Part shown: positions 17,345 to 23,847 of the stretch, piece by piece
How positions within the stretch are numbered: position 1 is the first letter of the stretch
How the letters are laid out: every line of letters begins with the position of its first letter
Source of the DNA: Leifsonia sp. EB41
Lineage (GTDB): Bacteria > Actinomycetota > Actinomycetes > Actinomycetales > Microbacteriaceae
DNA length: 64,000 nucleotides
Reading direction: 5' to 3'
NCBI RefSeq assembly: GCF_041262565.1
Contig: NZ_JBGCCJ010000001.1
Span: forward strand, 2,790,001-2,854,000
Notes under the pieces: generated by a model
Database searches by the model: none
What the model was told of the DNA's origin: nothing
The model's input: only the letters and a program-made list of their open reading frames with translations
Position numbers and translations under genes: made by a program

Positions 17345-17745
17345 TGTCCAACCGTCGTCGCCCAGCCCGGGCCAACACCTACCGCACCCGCTATCTCCAC
17401 TCGCCGGCCTGGTTCGCGCGCCGTGACCGCTGGTTCACCGAAGAGCACACACGCGCTGGCGAGGTCCGCTGCGCACTCTGCCTCGGGATCGGTAGCACCC
17501 ACACCCTCGAACTCCACCACCTCGACTACAACGGCGTCAGCCAGACCCCACGCGGTTGGGCCGCGCACGAACGCCACGAAGACCTCACCGCCCTGCACCC
17601 GCGCTGCCACGAATACGTCCACCAGCTCATCGACCGCGACCGCGCGCTCTCCGGATTCGTCTCCCGCCGTACCGCCTCCACCCAGGCCATCTCCCGCCTC
17701 CAGGCCAAGATCGCCCGCTTCATCGAAGCATCGGAGTGGCCGTGA
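17344..17745 (+). CDS. HNH-endonuclease-like zinc protein
   Basis: A 133-residue protein with a CALC pair, the HNH-like core LELHHLDYNGV and HEDLTALHPRCHEYVH, which supply the His/Asn-type catalytic and zinc-binding residues of HNH endonucleases. A basic N-terminus is present. It overlaps the coupling-protein stop by 1 nt and the next gene by 4 nt, so it is an integral part of the transfer operon rather than cargo. It could process element DNA or act in entry exclusion; the role is not known. Confidence 0.72.
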   Translation: MSNRRRPARANTYRTRYLHSPAWFARRDRWFTEEHTRAGEVRCALCLGIGSTHTLELHHLDYNGVSQTPRGWAAHERHEDLTALHPRCHEYVHQLIDRDRALSGFVSRRTASTQAISRLQAKIARFIEASEWP

Positions 17746-18209
17746 CCGACAAGCCGCGAATCGAGGAACTCCTCGACTCGCTCCCCGAAGGCTGGGACGA
17801 CCAAGCCCCCAGGCGCAGCCCCGGGATGCTCGGCGTCGCCGTCGTCAACTGGCGCACCCTCGAAGACGGCGACGCACCCCAGGTGTGGACGGACCTCCGC
17901 CACTGGGTGACTTGGTTCATCCGTCGGTACGACCTTCCCTCTCGGAAGATCCCGCCGTGCTGGCACCGGCACGGCGCCCTCGTCGAAGAGCTCTCTGCAC
18001 TCCACACCGCCTGGCTCGTCTCGTACGACGCCCTCGACGCTGGTTACGGACCCATCGGCTGGCACGAACGCCTCGCCGCCGCCCTCCCACGTCTTGCCGG
18101 TTGGTACAACGGCGAATGCCACAACGGACACACGGAACTCCCGCATGCCATCGACACCGCCATCGCGACCGACTGGGCCGACTGGATCCATACCTCTCAC
18201 GCCAGTTAG
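17742..18209 (+). CDS. DUF4913-like protein
   Basis: A 155-residue acidic protein matching the DUF4913 pattern: VWTDLRHWVTWFIRRYDL, IPPCWHRHGALVEELSALHTAW and GPIGWHERLAAALPRL. DUF4913 genes are regular passengers of actinobacterial conjugative and phage elements, and their biochemical role is unknown. The GTG start overlaps the HNH gene stop (GTGA). It is the last gene before the ssb promoter region. Confidence 0.78.
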   Translation: MTDKPRIEELLDSLPEGWDDQAPRRSPGMLGVAVVNWRTLEDGDAPQVWTDLRHWVTWFIRRYDLPSRKIPPCWHRHGALVEELSALHTAWLVSYDALDAGYGPIGWHERLAAALPRLAGWYNGECHNGHTELPHAIDTAIATDWADWIHTSHAS

Positions 18210-18248
18210 GCGGATGCGCGTAACGACGACGTCGTCCCGCGACCGAAA

Positions 18249-18260
18249 ACACAACGTGTA
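18249..18260 (+). promoter_or_regulatory. Shared transfer motif ACACAACGTGTA, copy B (ssb)
   Basis: The 12-nt motif found in promoter elements A and C recurs here, followed by AGTGAAAG, as copy A is followed by GGTGAAGG. The upstream palindromic part is missing. It lies 46 nt before the ssb ATG. Confidence 0.6.
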
Positions 18261-18306
18261 AGTGAAAGCGGCCAAAAGGCCGCACCCATCGAAAGGAAAA
18301 GGAATC

Positions 18307-18741
18307 ATGAGCACACGAGTCCCGATCAGCATCGAAGGCAACCTCGTCGCCGACCCCGACTACGGCGAATCACAGAACGGCACCAAGTTCGCCAAGTTCA
18401 CCGTCGCCGTCACCGACCGCAAGCTCGAAGATGGCAAATGGGTGGACGGCGACACCCAGTACCACCGCACCACCGTCTTCGGCCGCACAGCCGAGAACGT
18501 CCGTGCCAGCCTCGCCAAGGGCGACACCGTCATCGTCAACGGCAACCTCGAGTTCCGCCACTGGACCGACCAGGCCACCGGCGAACCCCGCGCGGCCACC
18601 GAAGTCGTCGCTGACAGCGTGGGTCCCTCGCTTCGATACACGACAGCTGAGGTCGCCCGCCGCCCAAAAGCTGACAGCCCGGACGTGAATGCGACCCGGG
18701 CTCTAGGGGCTGAGGAGACTTCCTCAATGGCGGTAGGCTAG
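18307..18741 (+). CDS. ssb: Single-stranded DNA-binding protein
   Basis: A 144-residue OB-fold SSB: VPISIEGNLVADPDYGESQNGTKFAKFTVAVTD, HRTTVFGRTAENV and GDTVIVNGNLEFR are classical SSB motifs. The C-terminus ends SSMAVG and lacks the acidic DDDxPF-type tip of chromosomal SSBs, as is common for plasmid-borne copies. It would coat the transferred strand. AAAGGAAAAGG precedes the ATG. It has its own copy of the transfer motif and is followed by a strong terminator, so it is a monocistronic unit. Confidence 0.92.
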   Translation: MSTRVPISIEGNLVADPDYGESQNGTKFAKFTVAVTDRKLEDGKWVDGDTQYHRTTVFGRTAENVRASLAKGDTVIVNGNLEFRHWTDQATGEPRAATEVVADSVGPSLRYTTAEVARRPKADSPDVNATRALGAEETSSMAVG

Positions 18742-18784
18742 CGCGCCTCCCATCTAGCCAGCGGGTTATTTGCCTGGCCTCAGA

Positions 18785-18818
18785 GGATAGGGTCGCCCTC
18801 GAGCGACCCTATCCTTTT
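18785..18818 (+). terminator. Rho-independent terminator after ssb
   Basis: GGATAGGGTCGC (18785-18796) pairs perfectly with GCGACCCTATCC (18803-18814) around a 6-nt loop, followed by TTTT. It separates the transfer genes from the cargo block. Confidence 0.9.
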
Positions 18819-18952
18819 GTCTTCACCTGGCCCAGCTTCAACGTCCACCAGCGACCGCGGCCCTCGCTGGCGTCACGCGAACGGGGGATACTGACGACTC
18901 CTCAGCTCCCGGTACCGTTGGGAGGAGTGCAGTACTGCAATCAGGGGGCGCA

Positions 18953-19507
18953 GTGTTCAGGCTCTATCTCACGGGCGCACCAGCAAGCGGGAAGTCGACC
19001 GCTGGCCGTGCGCTGGCCCAGCGGGTCGGCGGCCAGTACATTTCCTATGGCCATCTACTAACGAAGGCCTTGGGTGTTTCTAGCCAGGAAGAGCTGCGAC
19101 GCAGGTCGGCTGAGGCGATATCGCCGGACGACGTCGCCAGGGCAGACGCCCGGGTTCGAGACATAATCGCAAACACCACCGGAGACCTGGTCGTCGATTC
19201 GCACGTGGTCACCCGCGAAATGTATGGCTTTCGCGCGATTCCATTCGATCCGCCCACCCTGCGGGCAATGCAGTTCACACACCTGATCTGTCTCATGGTT
19301 CCTGGCGCCACTATTCATGATCGAATCTCCCGAGATGGCGGCGGTCGCCCGCTGTTGACGCCGGAGCAGTTCGATCAACACGCGGCATTGCAGTCGTCGT
19401 TCGCCGTTACATATTCGCACTCAGCAGGTGTCCCCGCGGCATTCCTTGAGGCGGACATGCCAATCAACGATGTAGTCGCGGCAATGGCCAATTTCGTGGG
19501 CGTCTAG
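18953..19507 (+). CDS. P-loop kinase-like protein (cargo block)
   Basis: A 184-residue nucleotide-binding protein with Walker A GAPASGKST at about 8-16 in the setting MFRLYLTGAPASGKSTAGR typical of adenylate-kinase-like small-molecule kinases. Later segments (GDLVVDSHVVTRE, HLICLMVPGATIHDRI) suit an acidic second strand and a base-binding lid. GTG start at 18953 with GGAGGAG upstream. It is the first gene of a three-gene run with the BpsA-like enzyme 2 nt downstream. GC content is visibly lower than the transfer genes, indicating separate acquisition. The substrate is unknown. Confidence 0.72.
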   Translation: MFRLYLTGAPASGKSTAGRALAQRVGGQYISYGHLLTKALGVSSQEELRRRSAEAISPDDVARADARVRDIIANTTGDLVVDSHVVTREMYGFRAIPFDPPTLRAMQFTHLICLMVPGATIHDRISRDGGGRPLLTPEQFDQHAALQSSFAVTYSHSAGVPAAFLEADMPINDVVAAMANFVGV

Positions 19508-19509
19508 AT

Positions 19510-20334
19510 ATGGCAGGTGAAATAGACCTTCGAGCCGCCATCAACGCGGTATCGGACGTAGTCCAGAATCGTCCTTTGCCGTTGCGCGAATTCGATCAGA
19601 TCTACATGAAGACCGGCGACATGGTCATGCAGAGCGAGTTTGTTGCAAGGTGGGCGGCTGGCAAGAGACTCGCGTTCGTCGGAGACGGCGACGCGATTAG
19701 CGTCTGTGTTTCGTATCTCGTCGCGCGCGGAATCCTTGACGAGGGGCCGAGCATGATCACTGTCTTTGACTTCGACGAGCGGATAGTCAACGCAGTCAGA
19801 CGATTTGCACGCGCAGAGGGCATCGACAATCTCGATGCAGTGCTCTACAACTGCCTCGACGCCGTTCCCGCTGCTGCGTCGTACGACTGCTTTTACACGA
19901 ATCCCCCGTGGGGAGCTAGCAACGGAGGAGAGAGTGTCAATCTCTTTGTCGAACGTGGCTTCGAGCTTGTTGGCTACGAGGGGGACGGTCTCATCGTTAT
20001 TGCCGATGACCTTGACCTCGACTGGCCGAAGCAAGTTCTACACGCCGTCCAGACATTTGCCACAGAATCGGGCTTTTACGTCAGCCGAATGACTCCTCGG
20101 TTGCACTCCTACCACCTGGACGACGCGCCCGACCTTCGTTCGTGCAATCTCATGGTGTCCGCAGTTCCAGGCAATGCCAGAACTTCCAGCAGCGAGACGC
20201 GTGACAAGCGAGACCTAGCTCACTTTTACGGCAAAGACAGACGACCCCACGTTCACTATGTCCGAGATGCATCGGGCCGTGCACGCGGGACGGAACGGCA
20301 AGAAGACTATCGATTCGAATTGTTCGAGGAGTAA
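19510..20334 (+). CDS. BpsA/methylase-fold enzyme (cargo block)
   Basis: A 274-residue Rossmann-fold transferase. The cofactor loop is FVGDGDAIS (about 56-64), the acidic strand end is VFDFDERI (85-92), and the active-site motif is TNPPWGASN (130-138), similar to the NPPY/DPPY motifs of N-methyltransferases and to the aminopropyltransferase BpsA. The pattern GDGD...DFDER...NPPW is closest to BpsA-like proteins, which transfer aminopropyl or related groups. It may modify a nucleotide, polyamine or nucleic acid. It is coupled to the kinase (2-nt gap) and to the next gene (5-nt gap), so the three probably act together. Confidence 0.65.
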   Translation: MAGEIDLRAAINAVSDVVQNRPLPLREFDQIYMKTGDMVMQSEFVARWAAGKRLAFVGDGDAISVCVSYLVARGILDEGPSMITVFDFDERIVNAVRRFARAEGIDNLDAVLYNCLDAVPAAASYDCFYTNPPWGASNGGESVNLFVERGFELVGYEGDGLIVIADDLDLDWPKQVLHAVQTFATESGFYVSRMTPRLHSYHLDDAPDLRSCNLMVSAVPGNARTSSSETRDKRDLAHFYGKDRRPHVHYVRDASGRARGTERQEDYRFELFEE

Positions 20335-20339
20335 ACGAA

Positions 20340-20897
20340 GTGAGCGAATTGGCACCTGGGGATAACTTCATCTTTATGAAGGTCGGGGTCCACGCGGGGG
20401 AGACGCTGGAGGACATCTTGGCGAGGAAGCGCAAGGAAATCGACGATGAGGGGATTTCGATGTGGGGTTATGGTGGCAACTCTTGCCACCCACGCCGCGT
20501 ACAGGAGTTTGCTCAGGATGCGAATGCACCGATCCGGCTAATCATGCAGGAGATCAAGTCCAATCACTTTGCTGACCCTCGCCGTGCGGGCGAGTTTTCG
20601 GCGGACGGCGGAGCCACATGGCAAGCCGTGCCCAGGGGTATTAACGTTCTCGGGTCGAAGTTCGCGCTGTGCCTTTCCACGTTGGACGACGTTGACTTCG
20701 CGCTTGACCTCGCAGAAACCGTCGTACCGATCGGCCTCCAGCAAGGGAAGCCCGGCAACCAGTACTTGCGAGGACACGTTGACAAGGCCTGCCTGACTCT
20801 GCTCGACGGGCAAGCCGAACCGTCTGAAAACTCCGCTGTTCGGATCTCGCTGTCAGCAGACCTAATTCAGCCGTATGCAGTTCTCTTGAGGGATTAG
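20340..20897 (+). CDS. Uncharacterised WG-motif protein 1
   Basis: A 185-residue soluble protein with no recognised family. The block DILARKRKEIDDEGISMWGYGG at about 26-46 is shared with the product of 22630-23385 (ILARK, then an acidic helix, then WGxGxS and a downstream Pro). The later segment GSKFALCLSTL also has a counterpart there (KHFALVCSRS). GTG start at 20340 with GAGGAG 7 nt upstream. It closes the kinase/BpsA-like operon and its stop overlaps the PIN gene stop by 4 nt in convergent orientation. It could bind the product of the upstream enzymes; that is inference. Confidence 0.65.
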   Translation: MSELAPGDNFIFMKVGVHAGETLEDILARKRKEIDDEGISMWGYGGNSCHPRRVQEFAQDANAPIRLIMQEIKSNHFADPRRAGEFSADGGATWQAVPRGINVLGSKFALCLSTLDDVDFALDLAETVVPIGLQQGKPGNQYLRGHVDKACLTLLDGQAEPSENSAVRISLSADLIQPYAVLLRD

Positions 20898-21574
20898 GCA
20901 GAAACCCAACTCATGTCGTCGCCAGGCATCAAGACGCGAGGTGCATCTCGACGGAGGGCCTCAATGTAGCTGTGGAGGCCGGCGGGGGCGTAGTCATCTG
21001 GCACCGACGAGCGGCCACATTCGAACGCGTTGGTCAGTGCGATATCGGCGTCCGGCTTGCTACAGACGTCCGCCCGAATGGCGAGGCCGCCATGGCGCTC
21101 AGCGAGAGTGCCAATCGCCTGCTCGAGGCATGCCGTGCGGAGTTTGATTGCCTCGAGAACCGGGAGCTCATCCAATGCGTTTTCTGCGCCTACGATTGCT
21201 CGCTTGTCCCCAGTAAGAACGGCGCTCCCTCTGGTGCAACAAACCGCAAGGAGAAGGCTTTCTCCGCCGTCGATTGGTAGATCATTCTGCTGTGCCAGTT
21301 CCTCGATCTCAGCTGCGAGGGCAAGCTCCGCGTCGTCCGGCTTAAGGAGTTCTGCGCGAGCCAGCACCGCCTCAAGGTCCGCGATCGCTTCGGGGCCGAC
21401 TTTGCCGGTTTCGACCAACCTAGTGAGCCGCGCCTTGCAAACGTAGGGAGCGCTGTCGAGGATGCCGGCACTGTTCGAACAGGGTTGACTGCAGCCCAGG
21501 TGAATTAGTTCGGCTGCCCGACCGTACTGACTTGTTTTGACGAGGATATCGTTGTCGATGACGAGTTCAAGCAT
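20894..21574 (-). CDS. PIN-domain nuclease-like protein
   Basis: A 226-residue protein with the PIN-like metal-binding set: Asp7 and Asp9 in LVIDNDILVK, Glu105 in DGGESLLLAV and Asp123 in LTGDKRAIV. PIN nucleases cleave RNA and are common toxins. The C-terminal 90 residues extend beyond the PIN core and are unassigned. Its ATG lies 8 nt inside the end of the upstream ImmA-family peptidase gene, so the two are translationally coupled. ImmA/PIN pairs are known as toxin-antitoxin or phage-sensing modules. Confidence 0.75.
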   Translation of the reverse strand: MLELVIDNDILVKTSQYGRAAELIHLGCSQPCSNSAGILDSAPYVCKARLTRLVETGKVGPEAIADLEAVLARAELLKPDDAELALAAEIEELAQQNDLPIDGGESLLLAVCCTRGSAVLTGDKRAIVGAENALDELPVLEAIKLRTACLEQAIGTLAERHGGLAIRADVCSKPDADIALTNAFECGRSSVPDDYAPAGLHSYIEALRRDAPRVLMPGDDMSWVSA

Positions 21575-22571
21575 CGCTCGGCTCCCCGAGCAAACGACTC
21601 AGGTAGTAGGCGTTCTCGTCGCCAAGGTTTTCCCAGTTGAGCTGCCCGAACGCGATTTGGTTCACAACGGAGGGCAAGTTCTCTAATCGGTCACCGAGAA
21701 TGTTGATTGCCGAATAGACCTGCTCCCAGCGGTGGGTCCGGTGTCCGACTGCCAGGGCAAACGTCGAGGGCTCGATCGCGAATCGCTCAGAGGCATTTTG
21801 GACTGCGTCAGCCAATTGAGCGCCGTTGAAGTTTTCTTGATCGACCTCAACGACAAAATCCGGGTTGCCAGTCAAAAGTTCAAGTGCAAAGTCGTTGGCT
21901 GCAGCCTCATCCGGATCTTCGTCATCGACGGTGTGCATAACTGGATCCCCGAAGTCGACGACGGCTGTTTGGCCATCGAAGTGGTTGAGTACGATATGTC
22001 CAAGTTCGTGTGCCAAGGTGAAAGCCAGTTGTGCCGGGTAGGGAGAGTCACGAGCCAGAAGAATCACCGGGCGTTGGCTGGCGATCACACTCATGGCGTC
22101 CATGCGTTTCGCGTCGAGCGGAAAAACGCGAAGGTGCAGGACGGGGATTCCGACTCCCCAAGACAAGGCCAAGAGGCTAAGGAGCGTCACGGTCGGGAAC
22201 TGATTCAAAATGGCCGTGCGGATCTCCTTGGCCGATTGAAGTGGCCGGTAGTGTTCTGCGGTTCCCGCGGCCGCCAGGCGGCCAATCGAGAGAGCAAACG
22301 AAGCCAGCGCGGCCTCCTCGGCGGTGGACGCTGTGAAGCCTTTGAACCTTGTTGTGTCATGCCAAACGAAGACCGGATCTTCTTCGAGGAGCGAAGTAGG
22401 AGACAGTCCGAGCCTCCGGGCCAAGGTGAAGCGGAGTTCGGCCGAGGCGGCGGTTGAATTGGACGCGTCGTCAGACCACCATTGTGGCCATGCCGCGTCG
22501 ATGAGCTCCAACGAGATGCCGGCCTGGCGAAGTCTCCGCCGAAGGTCTGCGGGTGATGCAAAGGTAGCGAT
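21567..22571 (-). CDS. ImmA/IrrE-family metallopeptidase, non-canonical start
   Basis: A zinc peptidase-like protein with the HELGH motif in AFTLAHELGHIVLNH and the downstream acidic ligand in DEAAANDFALELL. Such proteins cleave repressors or antitoxins in response to stress. The reading frame extends naturally upstream of the first TTG (22511): an ideal GGAGGA sits 5 nt before an ATC at 22571-22569, giving a start of ATFASPADLRRRLRQAG. No ATG or GTG exists in that frame, so the start is either a rare AUC or a mutated ATG. From TTG the protein is 314 residues, from ATC 334. It is upstream of and coupled to the PIN gene. Confidence 0.78.
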   Translation of the reverse strand: MATFASPADLRRRLRQAGISLELIDAAWPQWWSDDASNSTAASAELRFTLARRLGLSPTSLLEEDPVFVWHDTTRFKGFTASTAEEAALASFALSIGRLAAAGTAEHYRPLQSAKEIRTAILNQFPTVTLLSLLALSWGVGIPVLHLRVFPLDAKRMDAMSVIASQRPVILLARDSPYPAQLAFTLAHELGHIVLNHFDGQTAVVDFGDPVMHTVDDEDPDEAAANDFALELLTGNPDFVVEVDQENFNGAQLADAVQNASERFAIEPSTFALAVGHRTHRWEQVYSAINILGDRLENLPSVVNQIAFGQLNWENLGDENAYYLSRLLGEPSDA

Positions 22572-22629
22572 GACGGTCCTCCAACTGGCGGATTCAACTG
22601 GTGACGGTAGCGTCGTGTAGCTTCCTTGT

Positions 22630-23385
22630 GTGCAGGATCAATACCGGAACGATGAGGGTGCCGCCCGTGTATCCGACGTTAGCGCAATGGTCCAGCGCGG
22701 TCCGGCATTTTGCTGGTCTAAGTACGCCGCTGAATCGGGTGAGAGCTCCGGAGGGATACTCGCTCGCAAGGAGGCGGAGCGTGCGGCGAATGGCGGTGTG
22801 TTCCTATGGGGAATCGGCTCGAGTATCCGGCCCTCACTGATGCAGCTCCTGGAAATGTCAGCGAGTCCTATGGTCGTCTTTTCCGCGATGAAGAGCCAAG
22901 CGGCAGCTCGTGACGCTCGACCTGAACACGTCGCCTTCTGGAATTCGGGCATCGGAATCCGGGGAGAGACGTTCCGAGTCCCAGAGTCTTCAGTAGTCAC
23001 CAGTCGTGCAGGTGCGCGGGGGCGACGGAAACACTTCGCTCTCGTCTGTTCCCGCTCAGAGCCAATTCACGAGAGTGGCGGTCACGCAATTCGGGCCGGG
23101 CAGTTACGCAATCTGGCTTCGGGCTCTGCGATCGGCCATTCCCAAGTCACGTCGGTGGTTGTCGAGAGGCCCGAGCTTCCGCCGATTGGGCCGCGATACG
23201 ACTTGGGTTTCACTGCGACCCTCGTGGCTCCGTACCTTGTCACGCTCGACACAAGCGTCAGCCTTCCTTTTGAGGAGGTCCGTGAAGCGGTTACTGGCGG
23301 ATTCTGGGAATTGCTAGATCTTAGGCGGAGCCTATTCTTAGAGCCAACACAGCCTACGGCAGCTGTAACTCTCGCTGACTGGTAG
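22630..23385 (+). CDS. Uncharacterised WG-motif protein 2
   Basis: A 251-residue soluble protein, divergent from the peptidase gene. Residues about 43-69 (ILARKEAERAANGGVFLWG, then IGSSIRP) match the corresponding block of the 20340-20897 product, and KHFALVCSRS matches GSKFALCLSTL there. The two are probably distant paralogues. The C-terminal 80 residues (YDLGFTATLVAPYLVTL and onward) have no counterpart. No strong ribosome site precedes the GTG at 22630, so a later start near 22687 is possible. Function is unknown. Confidence 0.6.
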   Translation: MQDQYRNDEGAARVSDVSAMVQRGPAFCWSKYAAESGESSGGILARKEAERAANGGVFLWGIGSSIRPSLMQLLEMSASPMVVFSAMKSQAAARDARPEHVAFWNSGIGIRGETFRVPESSVVTSRAGARGRRKHFALVCSRSEPIHESGGHAIRAGQLRNLASGSAIGHSQVTSVVVERPELPPIGPRYDLGFTATLVAPYLVTLDTSVSLPFEEVREAVTGGFWELLDLRRSLFLEPTQPTAAVTLADW

Positions 23386-23435
23386 GCCAGGTAGGCCAAG
23401 TCGCCCTTCGGAAATGCAGAGGTGAGGGGCACACT

Positions 23436-23843
23436 ATGCGCATGGACATTGAGGAGCCAGACGCAAGATCGCTGGGCGTTTCGGACGAAGAGGCGGTCTC
23501 GCTTTGTCGTGACTGGATGCTGCACCTTGGCGCTCTAGATACGGTCGTCGCCTCCGGTGAGTCTCGAGATATTTGTGACCTCTTCAGCGGACGCTACCTG
23601 GCTTGGGTCGACAACACGCGGGGCAATCTCGACGGTGAGAAGGTGATGTTCGCGGCTGGAGTTGCTTCTAGAGACGGCCGGCAGCCGATCATCTTCAAGC
23701 GCGGTGGAATCCGACTTGAGGCGCAGAGACAAGCCGACCTGCATGGCGTCGCACTCTTCTACTACGCGCCCTCGGATGGCGTGCTGGAGGGTGCAAACAT
23801 CCTGGGCCATCAGCTTCGCGCCTCGCACCTCAGCGACCACTGA
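23436..23843 (+). CDS. Restriction-endonuclease-fold protein, catalytically degenerate
   Basis: A 135-residue protein whose pattern CDLFSGRYLAWVDNTRGNLDGEK, AAGVASRDGRQPIIFKRGG and ADLHGVALFYY follows the Mrr-like PD-(D/E)xK core: a metal Asp, a strand expected to carry QxK, a helix, and the terminal Phe/Tyr strand. At the QxK position the sequence is WVD, so the catalytic lysine is missing and the protein may bind rather than cut DNA. It lies 50 nt after WG protein 2 and ends 4 nt from the relaxase stop, convergent with it. Confidence 0.55.
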   Translation: MRMDIEEPDARSLGVSDEEAVSLCRDWMLHLGALDTVVASGESRDICDLFSGRYLAWVDNTRGNLDGEKVMFAAGVASRDGRQPIIFKRGGIRLEAQRQADLHGVALFYYAPSDGVLEGANILGHQLRASHLSDH

Positions 23844-23847
23844 CGCG

